Shown here in pieces: positions 1 to 6,197 of a stretch of 8,996 nucleotides of DNA. The notes beneath the pieces were generated by a model. The model was given only the letters and a program-made list of their open reading frames with translations, ran no database searches and had not been told where the DNA came from. Every line of letters begins with the position of its first letter. The stretch's first letter is position 1. Source of the stretch: Candidatus Colicola coprequi (GTDB lineage Bacteria > Bacteroidota > Bacteroidia > Bacteroidales > Paludibacteraceae); the NCBI GenBank assembly GCA_018065765.1, contig JAGHSR010000164.1:1-8996 (forward strand), written 5' to 3'. A program made the translations under genes and the position numbers.

Positions 1-51
1 TTCGTCACAGCCGGCCTCCGGAACGGATGATATGTAGGATGCTTTCAACAC
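1..51 (-). CDS. rnhB: Ribonuclease HII, N-terminal fragment (runs off left edge)
   Basis: Seventeen codons are visible, reading (M/V)LKASYISSVPEAGCDE before the window ends. The 'EAGCDE' string matches the start of the RNase HII core, normally continued as GCDEAGRG, whose first Asp is a catalytic metal ligand. RNase HII nicks the RNA strand of RNA-DNA hybrids and removes misincorporated ribonucleotides. A TAG stop lies in frame at 63-61. No ATG is available, so the start must be GTG at 51-49 or TTG at 48-46. It begins 15 bp after the tamL stop on the same strand, so the two are probably cotranscribed. The identification rests on a very short match and on my memory of the family; only the first catalytic residues can be seen. 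Confidence 0.62.
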   Translation of the reverse strand, partial: MLKASYISSVPEAGCDE

Positions 52-66
52 AATAATAGTCTATGC

Positions 67-2343
67 TCAAAATGGATAACCAATAGCAAAATGGACGGCC
101 GCATCCTCTTTCCATCGCCAGGAGTTAGTCGCAGTACGCCACTGTTTGCCATCGGTGTAAATGCGGCTGGGGTCATAGAGTTTGAAACCGAAGTCCAGAC
201 GTAGGATGAGAAAACTGAGGTCAAGGCGCAAGCCTGCACCATAGCTCCAGGCTATCTCGCGGTAGAAACGATTCCACTGAAAATCGCCATGTGGCTGCGA
301 CTGATAGGAATGGATAGTCCACACATTGCCTGCATCGGTAAAAGCCGCCAGTTCAATGATAGACCACACTTTCCAGCGGTATTCAATGTTGAGGTCTAAT
401 CGTATATCTCCGGCTTGGTTGTTGTAGTCAATACGATCGCCTGTTCCTTTGTATGCTCCGGGTCCGAGTGAGCGCATCGTCCATCCGCGCAGACTATTGC
501 TGCCTCCGGAGAAATAGCGTTTTTCAAACGGGATAGTTTGCGCATTGCCAAACGGGACTGCCACTCCGATAGCACCACGCATGACAAGACGGTGTTTGTC
601 GGAGAAAATCTGATGGTAGGTAAATTCCATATCCACCTTGGCGTATTGAGAGTAGGGGATATTAAAGACAGTATAGGCTCCTTCGTCGTTCTGCTTGAAA
701 TGGAACAAATGGCTCAATCCGTAAAGCAGATTTCCTGCTATTTCGCCTCGCATCTTCCATGTCCCATAACTTCGGTAAGGAACTTTGCTGTCAAATGAAC
801 TATATCCTACCCCATAGGCAAAAGCCTCAATGAAGTGGTCTTCGTAGGAGAACTTAAGCAGGTTATTCGGACGCAGGAACGTTGCACGGAAGTCATCACT
901 AATCCAAGGCAAATAAACATAACTGATGTCGAGGAACGAAAACGTATGTTTCCACCGGCTTTGTGGGTTGGAGATGGAGTATCCCAGTCCGGCATTAGCA
1001 ATGGTTCGGGTAAATTCATCGGGGCGTTTTTGGTAGTTGTATTCGAGGTTGATGTTTAGTGAATTAGGGAACTTGAGTCCGGCATTGGCTTTCGCTTCGA
1101 TGGCGCGTCCGCCGTTTTGTCTCCATTCATAGCCGCCTCGTGCACTGACAGACAATTCTTCCGCACCCCGAAAAATATTCTTATTCACATAACCCAATCC
1201 GGCAGCCACTCCCCAATCGCCACTGGAGTAGTTCCCCTCCACATCCACAGCTACGGAGTTAAGGCGAGTGCGTGAGATGACAATATGGCAGTCCAGTTCG
1301 TTGTTGCCACAGTCGTCAAAGGAAATATCAACATACTTGATGATTCCCAGCCGGTTAAACCGTTCGTAAGTGGCTTCGACAGCTTTTTCGCTGTAGAGGT
1401 TACCCGGTCGTATCTCCGAAGTACGAATGAGTGCTCGTTCACGGAGAAGTTGTGTTTTGCCCGCCCATGTGAAGGAGTAATCCCCTCGTGTGCTCTGTCC
1501 CAAAACAAGGCTGTCGGGCAGGAACTCAGGGTCGTAATCGATGTGAAAATACACCCTGCGAATGAGATACTTGCGAAAAATGCGATGGTAAATGCTATCG
1601 GGCAATTCGTCCACATAATCGCGCAGTGACATCTCCACCTTCACCTGACGATTGCCCACAGTGCTGTCGGCAGTATAACGCAACATGTCTTTTTCAAAAT
1701 AGTAATAGCCATTATTGCGCATAGCTTTGGCGATTCGTTGCCGCTCGGCATCTAATTTGCCCACGTCAAAAATCATCTCTTCCTTGATGTGCGAATCACG
1801 CGTGTCGGTAGCTACGTGTTTGAGGCTTTGTTCGGGCATTACGTAACGGCACTGCTGTAGAGTGTAAGGTTCGCCACAACGAACGTGGTACGTGAGGTTA
1901 ACTTTGCGGTCACAAACAGACATGGTCGTATCCACTTGAACATTGAAGTAGCCACGGTTCTGCACGGCTTTTTGCAGTTGGGTTAGACTCAGCGCCGTCA
2001 TATCCTCGCTGAAGACTTCGGGGGCTTCTCCCATACGATGAGCATTGCGTGCCAATCGCTTGCGAGCAGTAGTCGTAGTGTCGGAGGGAGCGGTGTTGTA
2101 GATGTGCAGTTGCAACTTCCAAAAACCGAAGATCTCTGTATTCGGCTTTTGACGCAAATACGACTTGAGTTCCGACGGTTGCATTTTGGCTTTACTTCCT
2201 TTACCGGCGTCATCAATGACAATCTTGGTTTTATTGAGCAGCAACTTGCCTTCGGGGACAAACTTAGTGGTGTTGCATCCGGCTAACACCAGACTCAACA
2301 CGAACAAAAAGACGTTTGATATGTATGGGGCACACTTACGCAT
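67..2343 (-). CDS. tamL: TamL-like Omp85 outer-membrane lipoprotein (BamA/TamA family)
   Basis: This 758-residue protein belongs to the Omp85 superfamily, which inserts or translocates proteins at the outer membrane. It starts with a lipoprotein signal (hydrophobic residues 8-21, lipobox LAGC, acylated Cys23), the feature that separates Bacteroidetes TamL from proteobacterial TamA. Residues about 30-360 form the periplasmic region with POTRA-like repeats (GYFNV near 131, NGYYYF near 211, LGIIKYVDISF near 332). The barrel runs from about 362 to the end. It carries the GGSNSLRGW motif (about 613-621), equivalent to the VRGF/Y barrel-lumen motif, an FTDAGNVW strand, and a C-terminal Phe after HFAIGYPF, a typical beta-signal. 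ATG at 2343 was chosen because the longer frame to 2445 runs through the promoter and lacks the signal peptide at its N-terminus. TamL normally pairs with TamB; no tamB is visible here. Confidence 0.85.
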   Translation of the reverse strand: MRKCAPYISNVFLFVLSLVLAGCNTTKFVPEGKLLLNKTKIVIDDAGKGSKAKMQPSELKSYLRQKPNTEIFGFWKLQLHIYNTAPSDTTTTARKRLARNAHRMGEAPEVFSEDMTALSLTQLQKAVQNRGYFNVQVDTTMSVCDRKVNLTYHVRCGEPYTLQQCRYVMPEQSLKHVATDTRDSHIKEEMIFDVGKLDAERQRIAKAMRNNGYYYFEKDMLRYTADSTVGNRQVKVEMSLRDYVDELPDSIYHRIFRKYLIRRVYFHIDYDPEFLPDSLVLGQSTRGDYSFTWAGKTQLLRERALIRTSEIRPGNLYSEKAVEATYERFNRLGIIKYVDISFDDCGNNELDCHIVISRTRLNSVAVDVEGNYSSGDWGVAAGLGYVNKNIFRGAEELSVSARGGYEWRQNGGRAIEAKANAGLKFPNSLNINLEYNYQKRPDEFTRTIANAGLGYSISNPQSRWKHTFSFLDISYVYLPWISDDFRATFLRPNNLLKFSYEDHFIEAFAYGVGYSSFDSKVPYRSYGTWKMRGEIAGNLLYGLSHLFHFKQNDEGAYTVFNIPYSQYAKVDMEFTYHQIFSDKHRLVMRGAIGVAVPFGNAQTIPFEKRYFSGGSNSLRGWTMRSLGPGAYKGTGDRIDYNNQAGDIRLDLNIEYRWKVWSIIELAAFTDAGNVWTIHSYQSQPHGDFQWNRFYREIAWSYGAGLRLDLSFLILRLDFGFKLYDPSRIYTDGKQWRTATNSWRWKEDAAVHFAIGYPF

Positions 2344-2357
2344 ACTAAACCAGCCGA

Positions 2358-2389
2358 CAAAAGTACAAAAAAGTTTGCATGTATGCAAA
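2358..2389 (-). promoter_or_regulatory. Promoter for tamL
   Basis: Read on the minus strand, a -33 box TTTG (2389-2386) is followed after exactly 20 bp by a -7 box TACTTTTG (2365-2358), matching the Bacteroidetes sigma-ABfr consensus TTTG...TAnnTTTG. Transcription should start a few bases past 2358, giving a leader of only about 10 nt before the ATG at 2343. It overlaps the promoter of the divergent methyltransferase gene. Confidence 0.75.
2374..2389. repeat. Palindrome shared by two divergent promoters
   Basis: TTTGCATGTATGCAAA consists of 7-bp arms TTTGCAT and ATGCAAA around a 2-bp centre. The outer TTTG of each arm is the -33 box of one of the two divergent promoters, so it lies inside both. 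It could be only the by-product of two facing -33 boxes, but the identity extends three bases past TTTG on each side, as expected of a dimeric regulator's operator. Confidence 0.7.
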
Positions 2390-2405
2390 TTTATCTCTAT
2401 CTTTG
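2374..2405 (+). promoter_or_regulatory. Promoter for the SpoU-family methyltransferase gene
   Basis: A -33 box TTTG (2374-2377), a 20-bp spacer and a -7 box TATCTTTG (2398-2405) fit the Bacteroidetes consensus. The predicted transcript starts around 2410-2412, about 10 nt ahead of the ATG at 2422. This rules out the upstream in-frame ATG at 2383, which lies inside the promoter. Confidence 0.78.
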
Positions 2406-2421
2406 CAAAAAAATTAGTTGT

Positions 2422-3177
2422 ATGGCACCGATTTCCAAATCCCAAATCAAGTTAGTACGCAGTTTGCAGCACAAGAAATTTCGCGACGAGACAGGTCTGT
2501 TTGTGGCTGAAGGTCCCAAATGCGTAAACGAATTAAAGGAACGGTTTGAGCCATATCTGATGATCAGTTCCGCCAATGCGAGTGAGCAAGAGATAGCGCA
2601 GATGTCGTCGCTCAAAACGCCTCAAGGGGTAATAGGTGTTTTTCGACAAAGCAACAGAAATGTAGATGATTTGACCGATGCGGGAGGCTTGCGATTGGTT
2701 TTGGATGGCGTACAAGATCCGGGCAATCTGGGCACCATCATCCGAACTGCCGATTGGTTTGGAGTTCGGCAAATAGTTTGTTCGTCGGACACGGTGGACT
2801 GCTACAATCCCAAAGTGGTACAAGCCACGATGGGGGCTTTGACGCGGGTGGATGTCAGATATACGGACAACCTCAAACAATGGCTTGAACAGCAGCGTGA
2901 GAACAAAACTCCCATCATGGGCACGTTGCTTGAAGGGGAAAATATGTATCTTGTATTGGACAAGATGTCCCACAAAACTTGCCCTACAAAGACGGATGGC
3001 GTGCTGATTATGGGAAACGAAGGCAACGGTATATCGACCGCTGTGCGAGAGACGATAACCCATCCGATACGCATCCCCTCTTTTCCGCCGAACGCAGAGA
3101 CTTCCGAATCGCTCAATGTTGCCATCGCAACAGCGATTGTGCTCGGTGAAATACGCAGGCGAGAGATTTTCTCATAA
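2422..3177 (+). CDS. SpoU/TrmH-family RNA 2'-O-ribose methyltransferase
   Basis: The 251-residue protein transfers a methyl group from S-adenosylmethionine to a ribose 2'-OH in rRNA or tRNA. The N-terminal part (about 4-75, with KKFRDETGLFVAEGPK) is a SpoU substrate-binding domain, as in RlmB/TsnR-type enzymes. The catalytic SPOUT domain shows all three family motifs: motif 1 LDGVQDPGNLGTIIRTAD (94-111; Asn102 and Arg108 are the conserved pair), motif 2 IMGNEGNGIS (197-206 region) and motif 3 ESLNVAIA (about 229-236), which form the SAM-binding trefoil knot. ATG at 2422 is preferred over 2383 because the -7 box lies between them. The exact target (a 23S rRNA position or a tRNA) cannot be read from the sequence, so no symbol is given. 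It is divergent from tamL with overlapping promoters, and its stop lies just 5 bp before the next promoter. Confidence 0.9.
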   Translation: MAPISKSQIKLVRSLQHKKFRDETGLFVAEGPKCVNELKERFEPYLMISSANASEQEIAQMSSLKTPQGVIGVFRQSNRNVDDLTDAGGLRLVLDGVQDPGNLGTIIRTADWFGVRQIVCSSDTVDCYNPKVVQATMGALTRVDVRYTDNLKQWLEQQRENKTPIMGTLLEGENMYLVLDKMSHKTCPTKTDGVLIMGNEGNGISTAVRETITHPIRIPSFPPNAETSESLNVAIATAIVLGEIRRREIFS

Positions 3178-3182
3178 AAAAG

Positions 3183-3214
3183 TTTGTGCATATTGAAAAA
3201 AAGCCGTACCTTTG
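3183..3214 (+). promoter_or_regulatory. Promoter for the MBL-GT2-M23 cluster
   Basis: A -33 box TTTG (3183-3186), 20-bp spacer and -7 box TACCTTTG (3207-3214) match the Bacteroidetes consensus. It starts only 5 bp after the methyltransferase stop, with no terminator hairpin between them, so the cluster may receive both read-through and its own transcription. The leader to the GTG at 3234 would be about 15 nt. Confidence 0.78.
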
Positions 3215-3233
3215 CAGGCTATTTATGTGACAC

Positions 3234-4121
3234 GTGGAAAAGTTATCGCTCATATTTCGTTGTTTTGCCAGTGGTAGCAGTGGCAATTGCTACTATCTTG
3301 GTACTGCGCAGCGAGGCATACTGATAGATGCAGGCATTTCTGCCCGCAGTATTCAGCGTGGATTGATGGATATGGGGCTCAACTGGAGCAACATAATGGG
3401 CGTATTGGTAACGCACGACCACGCCGACCACATCCGTGCGGTCGATACGATAGGCGAAAAAGTGCATGTACCCATCTACTCAACTCGCGAGATACACGAG
3501 GGAATAGATGCCAATTATGGTGTCAAGGAGAAACTGCGCGGATCAAGACGTTACTTCATCAAGGAGCAGTCATGGGAACTATTCGGAATGAGAATCAACA
3601 CATTCTCCATCAGTCACGACTCCACAGACTGTTTAGGGTATGTGATTGACTATTTGGGGCAACGGTTTTTGATCGCTACCGACTGCGGAGAGCCCAACGA
3701 CTTGCTTAGGGAGTATCTTAAAACAGCCAATCACATCGTCATTGAGGCGAACCATGATGAACAGAAGTTGCTCAACGGTGCTTATCCAACCTATTTGAAA
3801 CAACGTATCTTGTCGCCCTTTGGCCATCAGAGCAACCATACTTGCGGCAAACTGTTGCAAGAAAACTACCATCCGGGGATGCGCAATATCTTCCTATGTC
3901 ACCTCTCGCGTGAGAATAACGACCCTCAGATAGCCTTTGATACGGTAACATCGTATCTGGAGGAAATAGGACTGGAAGTAGGGAAAGACTATTTCTTGCG
4001 CACCTTGGATCGTACAACACCAAGTCCTATCTATATCCTCAACGACCAAGTTCTCACTATGGAAACAACGCATAACGAGAGCGAAAACGAGGATGAGAGC
4101 GAAGAAGAGGAAAATTTATAA
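3234..4121 (+). CDS. YycJ/WalJ-like metallo-beta-lactamase-fold hydrolase
   Basis: The 295-residue protein has the metallo-beta-lactamase fold with a complete metal-binding set: THDHADH (HxHxDH at 61-66), SHD (about 127-129), ATDCG (148-152) and LCHLS (221-225). The 'CFASGSSGNCYYLGT' opening (10-24) and 'HLSREN' near the end are typical of the YycJ/WalJ group, which in Firmicutes includes a DNA exonuclease linked to cell-wall control and mismatch repair. In Bacteroidetes its role is less clear; nucleic-acid or phosphodiester hydrolysis is the best guess. The start is GTG at 3234: no ATG fits, and the GSSGN motif must lie near the N-terminus. The last 16 residues are highly acidic (ESENEDESEEEEN), an unstructured tail beyond the fold. 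It leads a cluster, 12 bp before the GT2 gene, which suggests cotranscription rather than a shared pathway. Confidence 0.87.
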   Translation: MEKLSLIFRCFASGSSGNCYYLGTAQRGILIDAGISARSIQRGLMDMGLNWSNIMGVLVTHDHADHIRAVDTIGEKVHVPIYSTREIHEGIDANYGVKEKLRGSRRYFIKEQSWELFGMRINTFSISHDSTDCLGYVIDYLGQRFLIATDCGEPNDLLREYLKTANHIVIEANHDEQKLLNGAYPTYLKQRILSPFGHQSNHTCGKLLQENYHPGMRNIFLCHLSRENNDPQIAFDTVTSYLEEIGLEVGKDYFLRTLDRTTPSPIYILNDQVLTMETTHNESENEDESEEEENL

Positions 4122-4133
4122 AAGTAGAATATT

Positions 4134-4874
4134 ATGACAGACAGACTGGTAATAATCCCAACGTATAACGAAAAAGAGAATGTAGAAGCCATCATCCGTG
4201 CGGTGATGACATTGCCTATTGCGTTTAATGTGCTCATCATTGATGATGGTTCACCTGATGGAACAGCCGATATTGTTAAGCGATTGATGAAGGACGAATT
4301 TGTCGACCGCTTGTTCATTGTGGAGCGTCAAGGCAAGTTAGGATTGGGTACGGCATATATATGCGGTTTTAAGTGGGCAATAGAGCATAAGTACGACTAC
4401 ATTTTTGAGATGGATGCCGACTTCAGTCACAACCCGCAAGATTTGGTTAAGTTGTATGAGGCCTGCGCCAATCATGGTGCCGATGTAGCCATTGGCAGTC
4501 GCTATGTGAGTGGTGTGAATGTGGTGAACTGGCCGATGGGACGTGTGCTGATGAGTTATTTCGCCAGCCTATACGTCCGCACCGTTTTGGGAGTGTCTAT
4601 TCATGACACAACAGCAGGATTTATGTGCTATACGCGCCGCGTTTTAGAGACGATAGAGTTGGACAAGATACACTTCAAGGGATATGCTTTCCAAATTGAG
4701 ATGAAATTTACCGCCCACAAGTGCGGATTCGCTATTGAGGAAGTTCCCATTGTGTTCGTCAACCGTGTGTTGGGAACAAGTAAGATGTCCGGAGGAATAT
4801 TCTCCGAAGCTTTGTTGGGCGTTATTCGCTTGAAGATTCAATCGTGGTTTAGAAAATATCCAAAAGTAAAGTAA
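4134..4874 (+). CDS. Polyprenol-phosphate mannose synthase-like GT2 glycosyltransferase
   Basis: The 246-residue enzyme is a GT-A fold family 2 glycosyltransferase of the dolichol-phosphate-mannose synthase (DPM1) type, which moves a sugar from a nucleotide donor to a polyprenyl phosphate at the inner face of the cytoplasmic membrane. Visible motifs are IPTYNEKEN (8-16), the nucleotide-binding IIDDGSPDGT (35-44), the metal-binding EMDADFSHNP (92-101), GSRYVSG (121-127), DTTAGF (158-163) and the C-terminal R211-x-x-G-x-SKMS. There are no C-terminal membrane helices, so it is the short, soluble or peripheral type. The donor may be GDP-mannose, but related enzymes use other sugars. The product would feed periplasmic glycosylation, plausibly the Bacteroidetes O-glycosylation system. 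It sits 12 bp after the MBL gene and its TAA overlaps the next ATG (TAATG), suggesting translational coupling to the M23 lipoprotein. Confidence 0.9.
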   Translation: MTDRLVIIPTYNEKENVEAIIRAVMTLPIAFNVLIIDDGSPDGTADIVKRLMKDEFVDRLFIVERQGKLGLGTAYICGFKWAIEHKYDYIFEMDADFSHNPQDLVKLYEACANHGADVAIGSRYVSGVNVVNWPMGRVLMSYFASLYVRTVLGVSIHDTTAGFMCYTRRVLETIELDKIHFKGYAFQIEMKFTAHKCGFAIEEVPIVFVNRVLGTSKMSGGIFSEALLGVIRLKIQSWFRKYPKVK

Positions 4875-6130
4875 TGCAAAAGAATAGTTATACCAAGGCT
4901 CCGCAACGGTTAGTCCGTTGTGGGGTCTTTTTGCTTTTTATGGCAGGGATAGCATCCTGCGCAGGGAGTAAGGGAAACGATGACCAAGGCACGATGCACG
5001 ATGCACAATGCACGGTGTATCAGTTTGGACTGCCGACTGATGCGTTTCGCATCGACACCGGTCAAGTGCACGACGGTGAGACATTAGGGGGGATATTTTG
5101 TCGTTTGGGTGCAAGTCGTGAGCAGCAGAATTATCTTCTGTGCCTGAACAAAGACGAGTTTGATTACCGCACGATTCGTTCGGGCAAGAGGTATTACGCC
5201 TTTTATGCTCCGGACACGTTGGGAGTGGAGCACTTATGCCATTGGGTGTATGAGCAAGATGTGAGGACTGCCGTGGTGCTGCACATGCAGGATAGTTTTT
5301 ACGTGGAGCAGCAGACAAAGGATATTGATGTTCGCCCCTGTACCGCCGAAGCTGTGATAGAGAGCAATCTATGGAACGCGATGATAAACAACGATTTGCC
5401 CGTGAGTCTGGCATTGGAGTTGAGTGAGATTTACGCGTGGACGATAGACTTTTTCGGTTTACAACAGGGAGACTCGATACGGGTGTATTACGATGAACAG
5501 TGGGTAGATAACAACCGTATAGGGATAGGCAGGATCCATGCTGCCCATTTCTACCATGCCCGCACGTGGCAGGAAGCGTATTATTTTGATGCTCGATGCA
5601 CAATGCCTGATGCACAGTGTGTTGGTTATTTTGACGCCGATGGCAATTCGCTGCGCAAGGCTTTTCTCAAAGCCCCACTCAACTACAAACGTATATCATC
5701 TCATTTCACGTACGCGCGCAAGCACCCTATTTATAAGGTAGTGCGGCCGCATACAGGGGTGGATTATGCTGCGCCGGCAGGCACACCGGTGGTGAGTATA
5801 GGAGATGGCGTGGTGATAGAGAAAGGATACAAAGGCGGAGGAGGGAATACGGTTAAGATTCGTCACAACTCAACCTATACAACTGCTTATTTACATTTGA
5901 GCAAGTTTGCCAAAGGTTTGGCTGTAGGCAAACATGTGGCACAAGGAGAAGTGATAGGTTATGTCGGTTCAACAGGCAGTTCGACAGGACCTCATTTGGA
6001 TTTCCGAGTTTGGAAAGGTGGTAGTCCGATTGACCCGTTGAAGATGGTCAGTCCTCCCGTTGAGCCTATCCCCGCAGAACTCCGTCCAACGTCTGATAGT
6101 GTAGTAGTCGGTTTGCGTGAGCATTTGTAA
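4874..6130 (+). CDS. M23-family (LytM-like) peptidase lipoprotein
   Basis: The 418-residue protein starts with a lipoprotein signal (hydrophobic 17-27, lipobox IASC, Cys29). Residues about 50-150 contain a LysM/OapA-like region (QVHDGETLGGIFCRLG ... IRSGKRYY), and about 160-270 a linker found in periplasmic M23 proteins. The peptidase domain (about 280-392) shows H293-TGV-D297, H341 in YLHLSKF and GPHLDFRVW (H374, D376). M23 enzymes cleave peptidoglycan peptide cross-links with one zinc ion. The usual third zinc ligand, the second His of HxH, is Asp here; I recall HLD as common in Bacteroidetes members, so it need not mean inactivity. The protein is probably anchored in the periplasm and acts in wall remodelling. 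Two short heptamer-repeat segments add in-frame residues (40-49 and 241-250), both reading TMxDAQC. The start overlaps the GT2 stop; a terminator follows. Confidence 0.9.
   Translation: MQKNSYTKAPQRLVRCGVFLLFMAGIASCAGSKGNDDQGTMHDAQCTVYQFGLPTDAFRIDTGQVHDGETLGGIFCRLGASREQQNYLLCLNKDEFDYRTIRSGKRYYAFYAPDTLGVEHLCHWVYEQDVRTAVVLHMQDSFYVEQQTKDIDVRPCTAEAVIESNLWNAMINNDLPVSLALELSEIYAWTIDFFGLQQGDSIRVYYDEQWVDNNRIGIGRIHAAHFYHARTWQEAYYFDARCTMPDAQCVGYFDADGNSLRKAFLKAPLNYKRISSHFTYARKHPIYKVVRPHTGVDYAAPAGTPVVSIGDGVVIEKGYKGGGGNTVKIRHNSTYTTAYLHLSKFAKGLAVGKHVAQGEVIGYVGSTGSSTGPHLDFRVWKGGSPIDPLKMVSPPVEPIPAELRPTSDSVVVGLREHL
4992..5019 (+). repeat. Heptamer microrepeat inside the M23 gene, copy 1
   Basis: Four 7-bp units run CGATGCA, CGATGCA, CAATGCA and a degenerate CGGTGTA. 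They encode the TMHDAQCTV segment just after the lipoprotein Cys, in a likely disordered tether. A 7-bp period keeps the frame only if whole multiples of three units are gained or lost. Confidence 0.7.
5594..5621 (+). repeat. Heptamer microrepeat inside the M23 gene, copy 2
   Basis: Four units run CGATGCA, CAATGCC, TGATGCA and CAGTGTG, with the same 28-bp span and reading frame as the copy near 5000. They encode RCTMPDAQCV (residues 241-250), between the strands ending YYFDA and starting GYFDADGNS, so probably in a surface loop. Confidence 0.65.
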
Positions 6131-6141
6131 TCATCACACAA

Positions 6142-6176
6142 AAAAAACGTCCATCAAGTTACGATGGACGTTTTTT
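6142..6176. terminator. Bidirectional intrinsic terminator between M23 gene and rpsA
   Basis: A perfect 8-bp stem CGTCCATC / GATGGACG (6148-6155 and 6163-6170) with a 7-base loop is flanked by an A tract on the left and six T's on the right, so the stem can extend through A-T pairs. It ends transcripts in both directions for the convergent genes: the M23 stop is 11 bp to the left and the rpsA stop 21 bp to the right. Confidence 0.92.
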
Positions 6177-6197
6177 GTATAAGAAAGACTTAAGGTA

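Noticed and set aside
2383..2421. N-terminal extension of the methyltransferase by 13 residues
   Set aside because: The ATG at 2383 is upstream of the -7 promoter box at 2398-2405, so it would not be in the transcript.
2533..3063. A 176-codon open frame opposite the methyltransferase
   Set aside because: The plus strand carries all three SpoU motifs; the minus frame has no family features.
4938..5615. A 225-codon open frame on the minus strand opposite the M23 gene
   Set aside because: It is rich in Ser, Arg, Cys and His, as shadow frames are, has no promoter, and the opposite strand holds a gene with clear signal peptide and catalytic motifs.
6142..6176. Riboswitch or regulatory stem at the end of the M23 gene
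   Set aside because: The perfect stem with A and T tracts between convergent stops is fully explained as a bidirectional terminator.
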